64,000 nt of DNA from Arthrobacter sp. StoSoilB5 (GTDB taxonomy: Bacteria > Actinomycetota > Actinomycetes > Actinomycetales > Micrococcaceae), in the NCBI RefSeq assembly GCF_019977235.1, contig NZ_AP024646.1:3658001-3722000 (forward strand), in the 5' to 3' direction. The notes beneath the pieces are model-generated. The model saw nothing but the letters and a program-made list of their open reading frames with translations. It ran no database searches and was not told the DNA's origin. Below are positions 48,630 to 57,792 of this stretch, in pieces. Positions within the stretch are counted from its first letter, which is position 1, and every line of letters begins with the position of its first letter. The position numbers and the translations under genes were made by a program.

Positions 48630-50605
48630 GATGCGTCGCCCTTTCCGTCGTCACCCGAAAGGGGAGTTCCGGCGTCGAATTTGCCTTTACCAGCACCAAA
48701 ACCCGTGCCCAGGACAAGCATCTGGCGTTCGCTGGCAGCCCCTGGCATCTCGATGTCCGCCGGTTCCAACTGAAGGGGCGACTTGAGGATGGTTCCCCCG
48801 CGTCTTAGTGGCAAGGTCAACCTGAAGTTTGAGCCCGCGCCTTTGCGGCCCCACGCCTGGAGCCAGCCGTTATGCAGCTTGGTGTCTTCGGCCGCGATGG
48901 ACAAGCCCAATCCACTTCCACCGGTTGTACGCGCACGCGCCGGGTCAGCCCGCCAAAAGCGGTCGAAGACCCTGGCTGCTTCCGCTTGGCTCATTCCGAT
49001 GCCGTGGTCCCGCACGGCCACGGCCACGGCATCATGATTGGCAGCGACAGATATGTGGATTGGCTTGCCCTCGCCGTGCTCCAGGGCGTTGAGGAGCAGG
49101 TTCCTCAGGATTCGATCAATCCTGCGAGAGTCCATTTCCACGATGATGCTCTTCTGGCGGGCGTTCAGGCGGACCTCCGAGCCATATTCGGCGGCTACGG
49201 GCGCTGCACCCTCCATGACGTGCGAAAGCACTTGGAAGATGTCCTGCGGTTCGGCGTCCAAAACGGCAGCACCGGCGTCGAAACGCGAAATCTCCAGCAG
49301 ATCCGACAACAAGGACTGGAAGCGCTCCACTTGGTGATAAAGGAGCTCGGCTGAGCGCTTGTTCATGGGGTCAAAGTCCTCACGGGCGTCGTAAAGGACC
49401 TCCGCGGCCATGCGGACGGTTGTCAGGGGAGTCCGCAGTTCGTGGGAGACATCGGAGACGAACCTCTGCTGCATTTGGGACAACGTGGCCAACTGGGTGA
49501 TCTGCTCCTGCAGGCTGGCCGCCATATGGTTGAAGGAGGCACCGAGCCTGGCTACCTCATCCTCACCTTTGACCACCATGCGCTCTTGCAGTTGGCCGGC
49601 CGCCAGCTTTTCCGATACCACGGCAGCGTGGCTCACTGGGCTGACGACGTTGCGCGTGACATACCACGCGATGGCACCGATCATGAGCACGAGCGCTGCG
49701 CCACCAGCCCACAGGACGTTCTGGATTTCGTCCAGGGTTTTCTGGGCGGTGTTGAGGTCGTAGATCAGATACAGCTCATACGCAGTGCCGTTGAACGTTA
49801 CCTTGTTTCCGACAGCAATACCTGGACGGTCCTCGTTGCCCACCGGGAACTGCATGGAGGCCCAAAACTGTTGCTTGCCGCCGTCCTGGACGGCTTTTCG
49901 CAGTTCGGGCGGAATGACGCGGACGGTCAGCTGGTCCGAGGCCCGCGACTCAACCCAGCGGTTACGGGGTTTGGTCTGTTCCGGCACAGCTTCAAAGACG
50001 TAGCGCCGTTGGATCACCGAGCCCCGGCCTTCCACGGCGGTCAACGTGTCATAAACCAACGTGATGACGCTTGACTGATCGGTAACCTGTGCGCCGTCGA
50101 ACGTGTCCTGAACCTGTTTTACGTTGTATCGGGACTCCGACTCCGCTTGGGCCAGCCTCTCCTGGAACAGGTTATTGGCGATCTGGTTGGAAAGGTAGGC
50201 TCCGACGATCGCAAAGGAGGTAACAGCCAGCAGGAGTGTGGTCAGCACTGTCCTGAACTCCAATGACCGCCGCCACCGCCTTAGCAACGAACGCCAGAGG
50301 AAGCGAAGTCCCGGCCGTATCTGCCGGACACCAATCGCGACGAGGCGGGAAACCCTGAGGACCAGGATCAGGCCACGTCGGGTCCAAATCCGGGCGCGCC
50401 ACATCAACCAGGGAAGGTTCCTTCTTACTGGATCGGTGGGAGCGGAGGGTGAATTCCCGGACGCCGAAGACCCCGCGGGCTGCGGCTGGGCTGCGGGCTG
50501 CTGCTGGGCTTCGGGCTGCTCCGGACCGCCGGAGCTCTGACCCTTGTCCGTGGTGCCGGTGTTGCCGGCGGAAGACTCAGGAACCTGCTTTATACCCGAC
50601 ACCAC
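48626..50605 (-). CDS. mtrB: Sensor histidine kinase MtrB
   Basis: 659 residues. Two membrane helices (about 119-138 and 297-316) frame an extracellular sensor domain of about 160 residues. A HAMP domain follows, then HisKA with the phosphoacceptor H388 ([12 protein letters not shown]) and the ATPase domain ([34 protein letters not shown]). The N-terminal 65 residues are a Gln/Pro/Ser-rich cytoplasmic extension. The frame begins at GTG 50605, inside the end of mtrA (29-base overlap); no better start with a clear site was found before the first helix. With MtrA it regulates envelope and osmotic responses. Confidence 0.94.
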   Translation of the reverse strand: MVSGIKQVPESSAGNTGTTDKGQSSGGPEQPEAQQQPAAQPQPAGSSASGNSPSAPTDPVRRNLPWLMWRARIWTRRGLILVLRVSRLVAIGVRQIRPGLRFLWRSLLRRWRRSLEFRTVLTTLLLAVTSFAIVGAYLSNQIANNLFQERLAQAESESRYNVKQVQDTFDGAQVTDQSSVITLVYDTLTAVEGRGSVIQRRYVFEAVPEQTKPRNRWVESRASDQLTVRVIPPELRKAVQDGGKQQFWASMQFPVGNEDRPGIAVGNKVTFNGTAYELYLIYDLNTAQKTLDEIQNVLWAGGAALVLMIGAIAWYVTRNVVSPVSHAAVVSEKLAAGQLQERMVVKGEDEVARLGASFNHMAASLQEQITQLATLSQMQQRFVSDVSHELRTPLTTVRMAAEVLYDAREDFDPMNKRSAELLYHQVERFQSLLSDLLEISRFDAGAAVLDAEPQDIFQVLSHVMEGAAPVAAEYGSEVRLNARQKSIIVEMDSRRIDRILRNLLLNALEHGEGKPIHISVAANHDAVAVAVRDHGIGMSQAEAARVFDRFWRADPARARTTGGSGLGLSIAAEDTKLHNGWLQAWGRKGAGSNFRLTLPLRRGGTILKSPLQLEPADIEMPGAASERQMLVLGTGFGAGKGKFDAGTPLSGDDGKGDAS

Positions 50606-51251
50606 GCACCGTCAATACAACCTCGGGCGCTTCCGGATCGCGTTCAATCTTGGAGCGCAAACGCTGAACATGGACATTGACCAATCGGGTGTCCGCGGCA
50701 TGGCGGTATCCCCATACCTGTTCGAGCAAAAGTTCACGCGTAAAGACCTGCCACGGCTTGCGGGCCAGGGCCACCAGAAGGTCGAACTCCAGCGGGGTCA
50801 GCGAGATACGCTCTCCACCGCGGGTGACCAGGTGCCCGGCGACGTCGATGGTTACATCAGCAATCCGCAGGGTTTCCGGTGCCTTTTGTTCACCTGGCCG
50901 AAGGCGCGCACGGACACGGGCCACGAGTTCGGCGGGTTTGAAGGGCTTGGGCACGTAGTCGTCGGCACCGGATTCAAGCCCGCGGACAACATCCGAGGTG
51001 TCCGATTTTGCGGTGAGCATGACGATGGGAACGTCCGATTCTCCACGGATCTGGCGGCATACTTCAATGCCATCCGAACCGGGAAGCATCAGATCCAAGA
51101 GCACCAAATCGGGTTTGGACGAACGGAACACCTCCAGTGCCTGGCCGCCGTCTGCGCAGAATACCGGCTCGAAGCCATCATTGCGCAGGACAATACCAAT
51201 CATCTCTGCGAGCGCTTCGTCGTCGTCAACTACCAGAATGCGTGCCTTCAT
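50577..51251 (-). CDS. mtrA: Response regulator MtrA
   Basis: 224 residues from ATG 51251 (MKARILVVDDDEALAEMI). The receiver domain has acidic pocket D10/D11, phosphoacceptor D53 (LVLLDLMLPG) and K102 (PKPFKP). The OmpR-type winged-helix domain carries LTPLEFDLLVALARKP and ends in [10 protein letters not shown]. The frame is open upstream but codes for a low-complexity stretch without family similarity, and the chosen start agrees with MtrA length. In related bacteria MtrA controls wall hydrolases and division genes. The 233 bases upstream, shared with the divergent membrane gene at 51485, must contain its promoter. Confidence 0.96.
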   Translation of the reverse strand: MKARILVVDDDEALAEMIGIVLRNDGFEPVFCADGGQALEVFRSSKPDLVLLDLMLPGSDGIEVCRQIRGESDVPIVMLTAKSDTSDVVRGLESGADDYVPKPFKPAELVARVRARLRPGEQKAPETLRIADVTIDVAGHLVTRGGERISLTPLEFDLLVALARKPWQVFTRELLLEQVWGYRHAADTRLVNVHVQRLRSKIERDPEAPEVVLTVRGVGYKAGS

Positions 51252-51484
51252 AGTTATATATTCCCTTATCGCCAAGCCTTTGTCCCGTTGGGCAGGCGCA
51301 CGGCATGGCGTCCCCCCGGGGCACTTCCACCGTACTGCACGGCTCCACTCCGCTCGACGCAGATCTTCTGTGCGGGCAGTACGGTCCCAGGCTATGAGGG
51401 AGGACACCGGGACTATAGGCTTGGGGCGAAGGTCCATATGGGGGACGTCGGAGACGGCGGGCCGGGTCTCTTGGGGAGGAAATC

Positions 51485-52750
51485 GTGTCACAGCCAGAGC
51501 ACGGCCAGCAGCCATATCCGGGCGGTCAACCTGCGTGGGGCAACCAGCCACAATGGGGCGGGCCACCCTCGTGGTCAAACCCACAGGGGTCAAACCCACA
51601 GGGTGGCGGCAACTGGCCGGCCCACCCTCCGGGAGGATGGCCCAGTGGATCGCCCGGCGGCCCACCCTACGGCCAGCCGATGTACGTTGCCCCACCTAAG
51701 CCAGGTGTCATTCCCTTGCGACCCCTGCAATTCGGTGAGCTACTTGATGGCTCCTTCCAGACCATCCGTCGGAATGCAGCCTCCATGTTTGGCTCAGCCC
51801 TGATCGTTCAGGCGATCGCCGCTGCCCTTTTGGGGGTTGTGACCGTCGCCATGTATGAGCTTATGGATTCACTGGAAGCGGTGGACTTCAGCGGGGACCC
51901 GGCTGGTTTCTTTGGCCCGTTCCTGGCCGTCATGGCTGGTTCAGTGGGAGTCTCCGTGCTGATCGGCTTTCTCGGTGCCGTTCTCCAGGGGGTCATGGTC
52001 ATTCCCGTTTCCCGCTCTGTCCTCAACCGGCGTACGGGCTTCGGGCAAATGTGGAAGCTGGCTGCCGGGCGGATCCTCCCCGTTCTGGGCGTTGCCGCCC
52101 TTCTTACTTTCGGCGCACTGCTTGCCGCAGCTGCTGTCGTCGGGATAGCCGTGCTGTTGTTCACGGCCTTGGGACCGGCCGCTGTGGTGATCGTCGTTCC
52201 GTTGGGCTTCGGTGCCATTGTCGTCTTTATCTGGATCGGCCTGAAGCTCATGTTTGCCCCCGCCGCAATCGTCGTGGAGCGGATCGGAGTCTACGACGGA
52301 TTGCTGCGGTCCTGGCAATTGACCAAGAGCAATTGGTGGCGCATCTTCGGCATAACGCTGCTCGTGAGCATCATGGTGGGAATCATCGCCCAGATAGTTC
52401 AGATTCCAGCCTCCCTCGCCGCGACCGCCATCAGTTCGGTAGTCTCCCCCCACCCGGACGCCGGGACCGTGGCCTCCACACTGATCCTCACCACCGTGAT
52501 CTCGATGATCATTGGGGCCCTGGTCGGGTCGGTGACGTTCGCTTTCCAGACATCCGTGTCTGCGCTCATCTATATGGATCTTAGAATGCGCCGGGATGGG
52601 CTGGACGTGGAGTTGATGCGGCTGATGGAAAGCGGCGCCGACCCGGAGGGAATCCCCGGTGGTCCTGCTACACATGTCCAGGGCAACACGTGGCCCCCGG
52701 GCGGCGGACAATGGCCAGGCACTCCTCCCGGGCGTCGGCCCCAGGCATGA
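51485..52750 (+). CDS. Polytopic membrane protein, glycerophosphodiesterase membrane-domain-like
   Basis: 421 residues from GTG 51485 with a GGAGGA site. About 80 N-terminal residues are rich in Gly, Pro and Gln, including a small tandem repeat (SNPQG twice). Six membrane helices follow, resembling the membrane domain found in glycerophosphoryl diester phosphodiesterases (PLRPLQFGELLDGSFQTIRR before the first helix, SWQLTKSNWWRIFGITLLVS near the fifth). No phosphodiesterase catalytic domain is present. It heads an operon with DUF4129, DUF4350, MoxR and DUF58 genes and overlaps the next gene. Divergent from mtrA. A role in an envelope-associated MoxR system is inferred from context. Confidence 0.75.
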   Translation: MSQPEHGQQPYPGGQPAWGNQPQWGGPPSWSNPQGSNPQGGGNWPAHPPGGWPSGSPGGPPYGQPMYVAPPKPGVIPLRPLQFGELLDGSFQTIRRNAASMFGSALIVQAIAAALLGVVTVAMYELMDSLEAVDFSGDPAGFFGPFLAVMAGSVGVSVLIGFLGAVLQGVMVIPVSRSVLNRRTGFGQMWKLAAGRILPVLGVAALLTFGALLAAAAVVGIAVLLFTALGPAAVVIVVPLGFGAIVVFIWIGLKLMFAPAAIVVERIGVYDGLLRSWQLTKSNWWRIFGITLLVSIMVGIIAQIVQIPASLAATAISSVVSPHPDAGTVASTLILTTVISMIIGALVGSVTFAFQTSVSALIYMDLRMRRDGLDVELMRLMESGADPEGIPGGPATHVQGNTWPPGGGQWPGTPPGRRPQA

Positions 52751-53439
52751 GGGAGGCATTAAGCCACCTCATTCCCGCTTTGGCCATCGCTGAACCGCCG
52801 GTGACCCCGGACCGTGATCAGGCACGTCGTTGGGCCGAGGAGGAACTGTCCAAAGCACAGTATGCCCAGGCTCAGCCCAGTTGGCTGGACCAGCTTTGGC
52901 GCGATTTCCTGGACTGGCTCAGCTCCCTCGATGGTGACGGGACCACTCAGGGAAGTGACATTGCTGTTCCCGTGATCATTGCCTTGGCCGTGCTGCTCAT
53001 TGTCATCGCAATCTTCCTTGTCCGTCCCAGGCTGAATGCAAAGCGAAAGGCCCCTGTTGCGGGCATTTACGGCAAGGACAGCGCTGTGGATGCCGCGACG
53101 TACAGGAAGCGTGCGTTGGCCGCGGCCGACGACGGCGACTGGCCTTCCGCCGTCGTCGATCAGTTCCGGGCCTTGGTGCGTTCCGCGGAGGAACGGGACG
53201 TCATTGAATCGCGTGCCGGCCGAACGGCGGATGAGGCCGCAGGCCACCTGGGTCAGGCTTTCGCTGCCACTCAACTCCGCCTTTTAGATGCCGCCCGCCT
53301 GTTTGATGGAGTCCGCTACGGAAAACAGGCCGCAACACGCTCGGATTATGACGAAGTGCGCAAGCTGGATGCGGATCTCCTGGCGTTAACCCCTGACTTC
53401 AGCGGCCATGGCCAGCACGGATTCGCGGTGCCGCGATGA
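52747..53439 (+). CDS. DUF4129-domain membrane protein
   Basis: 230 residues from ATG 52747, overlapping the preceding stop (ATGA). The N-terminal region contains ALAIAEPPVTPDRDQARRWA and a WLDQLWRDFLDWL amphipathic stretch, a single membrane helix lies at about 78-98 (VPVIIALAVLLIVIAIFLV), and the cytosolic C-terminal domain has the YRKRALAAADDGDWPSAVVD and RTADEAAGHL motifs of DUF4129. Proteins of this type sit in MoxR/DUF58 operons and often end transglutaminase-like proteins. Probably a membrane partner of the MoxR ATPase. Function unproven. Confidence 0.8.
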   Translation: MREALSHLIPALAIAEPPVTPDRDQARRWAEEELSKAQYAQAQPSWLDQLWRDFLDWLSSLDGDGTTQGSDIAVPVIIALAVLLIVIAIFLVRPRLNAKRKAPVAGIYGKDSAVDAATYRKRALAAADDGDWPSAVVDQFRALVRSAEERDVIESRAGRTADEAAGHLGQAFAATQLRLLDAARLFDGVRYGKQAATRSDYDEVRKLDADLLALTPDFSGHGQHGFAVPR

Positions 53440-54629
53440 CCCTTCTCGAACAAATACGCGAACCCGTACACGGTGATGCTCCTCGAGGGCGGACTTCGGC
53501 ACTTCGGAGTTGGTTCCGAAAGCACGTGGTTTGGATTGCCCTGGGAGCCGTGTTTGCCGCGCTGGTGACGTACTTGGTGGTGGAACGATTCTCGGCGCCC
53601 AATGACTCCCGATCCTTGTCTGCGCAAAATCCTGCTCCGGACGGAGCCATGGCCTTGGCCGAAATACTGGGGCGCCACGGTGTGGCCATAACCCCCACCG
53701 ATAAGCTTGACGACACCTTGGCGGCACTTTCGAACGCCGAGGATGCCACCGTGCTGCTGTATGACCCCCGGGGTTTCCTGGACAGATCGCAGTTGGACGA
53801 TATGAAGGCAGCAGCCGGACGCGTGGTGGTGGTCGCCCCCCGGCTGCGTACGTTGGATGGCCTCGATCCGGACATCCGTCCCGGCGGAGTGGTCCCCGAA
53901 GCAACAAGAATCCTTGAACCCGGCTGCGGCCACGAAGACGCGGAGAAGGCGGGACCTGTCTCCGCGCAAGGACCGGTGTACCTGGGGCCCGGCGTTTGCT
54001 ACGCCACCCGCGGCGATGGACCTGGACTGTATGTGGCCTCCGCCGATGGGCGGGTCATTGTGCTGGGGAGTCCGGAGTTATTGGAAAACCAACACCTGGC
54101 TGCTGAAGGCAACGCCGCTTTGGCGATCCGGACCTTGGGCAAGGGCCGTGACTTGGTCTGGTACACACCAGGGCTCACGGACGTCTCGGCCGATAGATCC
54201 GCGCCGACGCTCAACGAACTTGCACCTCCATGGCTGGCGTTTGCGGGTCCGTGGCTCGCTATCGTAGCTATCCTTGCCATCCTCTGGCGTGGGCGACGTT
54301 TGGGACCGCTGGTCTTTGAACCACTTCCCGTGGTTGTCCAGGCTGCTGAAACAGCGGAAGGCCGTGCACGTCTCTATCAGGATTCACGTGCCGTGGAACG
54401 GGCAGCCGACAATTTGCGGGCAGGAACCTTTGCCCGGCTGGCCAAGCATTTTAATCTGGGGGCCGACGCTACGAGGGAGAGCATCGTCGACGCCGTGGCC
54501 AGGCGCCTCGGACGCCAAGCACCGGCGATCAGGTGGGCGTTGATTGATTCCAAGCCGCAGACAGAGGGACAACTGGTGCAGTGGGCACAACAGATCGAAC
54601 GAATCGAACAGGAGGCGATGGCCCAATGA
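53436..54629 (+). CDS. DUF4350-domain membrane protein
   Basis: 397 residues; the start overlaps the DUF4129 gene by four bases. One membrane helix near the N-terminus (HVVWIALGAVFAALVTYLVV), an extracytoplasmic alpha/beta domain with PDGAMALAEILGRHGV and VLLYDPRGFLDRSQL, a second membrane helix near 269-286 (WLAFAGPWLAIVAILAILW) and a cytosolic tail. This is the plan of DUF4350 proteins, whose outer domain resembles a glutamine-amidotransferase-like fold without a visible catalytic triad. It lies directly upstream of moxR. Confidence 0.8.
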   Translation: MTLLEQIREPVHGDAPRGRTSALRSWFRKHVVWIALGAVFAALVTYLVVERFSAPNDSRSLSAQNPAPDGAMALAEILGRHGVAITPTDKLDDTLAALSNAEDATVLLYDPRGFLDRSQLDDMKAAAGRVVVVAPRLRTLDGLDPDIRPGGVVPEATRILEPGCGHEDAEKAGPVSAQGPVYLGPGVCYATRGDGPGLYVASADGRVIVLGSPELLENQHLAAEGNAALAIRTLGKGRDLVWYTPGLTDVSADRSAPTLNELAPPWLAFAGPWLAIVAILAILWRGRRLGPLVFEPLPVVVQAAETAEGRARLYQDSRAVERAADNLRAGTFARLAKHFNLGADATRESIVDAVARRLGRQAPAIRWALIDSKPQTEGQLVQWAQQIERIEQEAMAQ

Positions 54630-55711
54630 GCAACCAGCCGAACAACTATACGGCCAGCAACAACCAATACTCCGGTGGCGCGGCGCAACAGGTAAATGAT
54701 GCACACGTAGGCCAACCACAGGTGAGTCACTCACCGCACGGCGGCCAGCACAGCGGGACGGAGGATCCTGCCCGGCAGTCCCTGCTGAACGTCCGGAACG
54801 AGGTTGGAAAGGCCGTGGTGGGGCAGGACCCCACGGTGACAGGCATGCTCATCGCTCTTCTTTGCGGCGGCCATGTCCTCCTGGAAGGCGTGCCCGGCGT
54901 TGCCAAGACCCTGTTGGTCAGGGCGCTGTCCACGGCCCTCAGCCTGGATACCAAGCGGGTACAGTTCACTCCCGATCTCATGCCTGGTGACGTGACGGGC
55001 TCCTTGGTGTACGACTCGCATTCATCGGAATTCACTTTCCGGGAGGGCCCGGTTTTCACCAACATCCTGCTGGCCGACGAAATCAATCGAACGCCGCCCA
55101 AAACCCAGGCCTCGCTCTTGGAAGCAATGGAAGAACGCCAGGTTTCGGTGGATGGAGTATCCCGGCCCCTGCCTGCCCCGTTCATAGTGGCCGCCACCCA
55201 GAATCCGGTGGAATACGAAGGAACCTATCCACTGCCAGAGGCCCAACTGGACAGGTTCCTCCTCAAACTGACCATGCCCCTACCGGGCAGGGCCGAAGAA
55301 ATCGAGGTGATCCGCCGGCACGCGGGCGGGTTCGATCCCCGGAACCTGGCCGCAGCCGGCGTGCGGCCGGTGGCTGGCGCCGTCGAGCTTTCCAACGCCC
55401 GCGCGGCCGTGGCGCAGGTGTCTGTGGCCCCGGAAATCCTGGCCTACATTGTGGATGTGGTCCGGGCTACCAGGTCAGCCCCGTCCTTCCAGCTTGGCGT
55501 CTCGCCTCGTGGAGCCACTGCCCTCCTGAACACGTCAAAGGCTTGGGCCTGGTTGTCCGGGCGGCCCTTCGTGACGCCGGACGACGTCAAGGCTTTGTCG
55601 CTGCCGTGCCTCAGGCACCGCGTAGGCCTGCGTCCTGAGGCCCAGATGGATGGCATCCAGGTTGACGACATCCTCGGCAGCATCCTGGCCTCCGTGCCGG
55701 TACCGCGTTGA
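54626..55711 (+). CDS. MoxR-family AAA+ ATPase
   Basis: 361 residues from ATG 54626, overlapping the DUF4350 stop by four bases. The first 45 residues are Gln/Asn/His-rich. Walker A reads EGVPGVAKT, Walker B reads LLADEINRTPPKTQ, sensor 1 is VAATQNPVEYEGTYPLPEAQ, and LDRF with the sensor 2 helix follows, all as in MoxR chaperones. These ATPases mature or insert partner proteins, usually together with DUF58 and vWA proteins encoded alongside. The DUF58 gene is next in the operon. Symbol left blank because several MoxR subfamilies exist. Confidence 0.92.
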   Translation: MSNQPNNYTASNNQYSGGAAQQVNDAHVGQPQVSHSPHGGQHSGTEDPARQSLLNVRNEVGKAVVGQDPTVTGMLIALLCGGHVLLEGVPGVAKTLLVRALSTALSLDTKRVQFTPDLMPGDVTGSLVYDSHSSEFTFREGPVFTNILLADEINRTPPKTQASLLEAMEERQVSVDGVSRPLPAPFIVAATQNPVEYEGTYPLPEAQLDRFLLKLTMPLPGRAEEIEVIRRHAGGFDPRNLAAAGVRPVAGAVELSNARAAVAQVSVAPEILAYIVDVVRATRSAPSFQLGVSPRGATALLNTSKAWAWLSGRPFVTPDDVKALSLPCLRHRVGLRPEAQMDGIQVDDILGSILASVPVPR

Positions 55712-55754
55712 TTCTGCCGGTGGTGCGCATGACGCCGAAGGCAAAGGTGCCCTG

Positions 55755-57047
55755 ATGTCCATCACGGGTCGTTTTGTATTGCTGGCAGTTGCCGGGCTGG
55801 TTCCATTGCTGTTGTTTCCGGCTTGGAGCACGGTGTTGGTCGTCACGATCGGGCCGCTGCTGCTCCTGGCGGTTGACCTTATCCTGGCGGCATCCCCGGC
55901 CAAACTGGGTTTGGAACGCCAGCAACCGGGCAACGTCACGTTGGAAAGCCAGGCTCATTCCGTCCTCACTGTGACCAACATGGGCCGCCGGAAGCTCAGG
56001 GCGGTGGTCCGGGATGGTTGGCAGCCTTCCGCCGGAGCCCTCAACCCGGCCCAGTCGCTCGACGTCCCACCTGGCGAGCGCCGCCGTATGACGGTCTCCT
56101 TGGTGCCACGGCGCCGCGGCGACCTTGAGAGTCCACACGTGACAATCCGCTCATATGGCCCCTTGCGGCTGGCCGCACGGCAGCGAACCCGGGCACTTAT
56201 GGGCCGGCTTCGAGTGCTGCCACCCTTCCATTCCAAACGGCATCTGCCATCGAAGCTGCGGAAACTGCGTGAACTGGATGGCAAGGCGGCCGTGCAGATC
56301 CGCGGCGCGGGAACCGAGTTCGATTCCTTGCGGGACTACGTTCGCGGTGATGACGTCCGCTCCATTGATTGGCGTGCCACCGCCCGGCGCACGTCGGTAG
56401 TAGTGCGTACCTGGCGTCCGGAACGCGACCGTCGCGTTGTGATCGTCCTGGATACGTCCCGAACCGCCGCGGCCAGGATTGACGACGAGCCGAGGCTTGA
56501 TACCTGGATTGAGGCCGCATTGCTGCTAGCCGTCCTTGCGGAACGCGGCGGGGATCGTGTTGACTTCCTCGCCTATGACCGCATGCTCCGCGCGAGGGTC
56601 GAGTCTGCCTCCAAGGGCAATCTACTGGGCCAACTCGTACAAGCCATGTCGACGCTGGAGGCTGAACTCATTGAGCTCGACTGGCAGCAGATCCCAGGGC
56701 AGGTGCGTGCCGTCTCGGCGCACCGCTCGCTGGTGGTGCTTTTGACTGCGCTCGACGGCGGCGCCCCCGAGGAAGGACTTCTCCCCATGGTGGCCCAGCT
56801 TGCCCGTCAGCATGTAGTGGTGGTGGCCTCTGTCCGGGACCCGTTGCTGGCGGCAATGAAGACCGAGCGTTCCACAGCCAGCCAGGTGTTCCGTGCGGCC
56901 GCCGCGGAACGCGCCCTGCTGGAACGCGCCGCGGTAGCAGAACAACTGCGGCAACTCGGCGCTGAAGTGGTGGACGCCGAACCATCTGAGGTCCCGCCAC
57001 TGCTTGCCGATACGTATATCCGGCTCAAAGCGGCCGGGAGGCTCTAG
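55755..57047 (+). CDS. DUF58-domain membrane protein, MoxR partner
   Basis: 430 residues from ATG 55755 (MSITGRFVLLAVAGLVPLLL), with AAAGGTG upstream. Two membrane helices at the N-terminus are followed by a beta-sandwich-like region and the DUF58 hallmark GTEFDSLRDYVRGDDVRSID and WRATARR. A degenerate von Willebrand A-like fold follows (VVIVLDTSRTAA resembles a MIDAS DxSxS, with Asp-Thr-Ser-Arg-Thr). It probably acts with the MoxR ATPase at the membrane. The C-terminal half contains an ALLERAAVAEQLRQLGAEVV stretch also seen in vWA-like proteins. Confidence 0.88.
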   Translation: MSITGRFVLLAVAGLVPLLLFPAWSTVLVVTIGPLLLLAVDLILAASPAKLGLERQQPGNVTLESQAHSVLTVTNMGRRKLRAVVRDGWQPSAGALNPAQSLDVPPGERRRMTVSLVPRRRGDLESPHVTIRSYGPLRLAARQRTRALMGRLRVLPPFHSKRHLPSKLRKLRELDGKAAVQIRGAGTEFDSLRDYVRGDDVRSIDWRATARRTSVVVRTWRPERDRRVVIVLDTSRTAAARIDDEPRLDTWIEAALLLAVLAERGGDRVDFLAYDRMLRARVESASKGNLLGQLVQAMSTLEAELIELDWQQIPGQVRAVSAHRSLVVLLTALDGGAPEEGLLPMVAQLARQHVVVVASVRDPLLAAMKTERSTASQVFRAAAAERALLERAAVAEQLRQLGAEVVDAEPSEVPPLLADTYIRLKAAGRL

Positions 57048-57058
57048 GAAGGAAGGCC

Positions 57059-57784
57059 ATGAACGCACCTATCTACCGGCTCGCGCTGGGCAATGATTTC
57101 ACCAAGTTGGCCCCCGAACTCCAGGAGTACTTCTCCCTGGCGGCGGGCTCCGGGTCATACGGAATCGGTGAAGGGGTCTTTGATGTGGTGGGGTGCCGGC
57201 AAAAGTGGCTGCGTCCCTTGCTGGCCCTGACGGGAAGCGAAGAGGCCTTCTTCCCCGAATACGGTGAGGGCATTCCGTTCCGCATTGAGAACCATGCGCA
57301 TGAGGATCCGTTTGGACGGCAGGCCCTCACCGCGCGACGCGAAATCTACTTCCCGTCCGGGACGCGACTGTTCCACGACACCACGAGCGCCATCACCGCC
57401 GCGGATGCCAACTCCGGCACGCCCTCGCCAGCCCGCTTGGTGGACCACGTTGGCCGTTACCGCCGGCTCGTCACCGACCTCGACATCAGCGTCACACCCA
57501 ACGGCAGGCTACGGGGTGTGTCGAAAGCGAGCCGGCTCTTCCTGGGTCCGCTCCGCATTCAATTGCCGCGCGCGCTCGACGCAAAGGCTTTTGCCGAGCA
57601 ATGGTGGGACGATAACGAGGGCAAACACCGGATCCAGGTCAAGGTCATCCAGCCCCAGATCGGCGTCGTACTTGTCTACGCTGGCAGCTTCGACTACTGG
57701 TTGGCGCCCTACTTGCCCGGGGCAGTCCCTGGCACATCGCTCCCCCGGTACGCGGAACCCGATCGCTGGGAAAAGAGGATCTAA
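57059..57784 (+). CDS. DUF4166-domain protein
   Basis: 241 residues starting just 11 bases after the DUF58 gene, with GGAAGG before ATG 57059. The start (IYRLALGNDFTKLAPELQEY) and LVDHVGRYRRLVTDLDISVT match DUF4166, a family found alone or fused to NAD(P)-binding saccharopine dehydrogenase-like domains; no such fusion here. No signal peptide or membrane helix. Probably the last gene of the MoxR operon, although its function need not be linked. It converges on the MetE-like gene with an eight-base gap and no room for a terminator. Confidence 0.78.
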   Translation: MNAPIYRLALGNDFTKLAPELQEYFSLAAGSGSYGIGEGVFDVVGCRQKWLRPLLALTGSEEAFFPEYGEGIPFRIENHAHEDPFGRQALTARREIYFPSGTRLFHDTTSAITAADANSGTPSPARLVDHVGRYRRLVTDLDISVTPNGRLRGVSKASRLFLGPLRIQLPRALDAKAFAEQWWDDNEGKHRIQVKVIQPQIGVVLVYAGSFDYWLAPYLPGAVPGTSLPRYAEPDRWEKRI

Positions 57785-57792
57785 CGCGCCCA

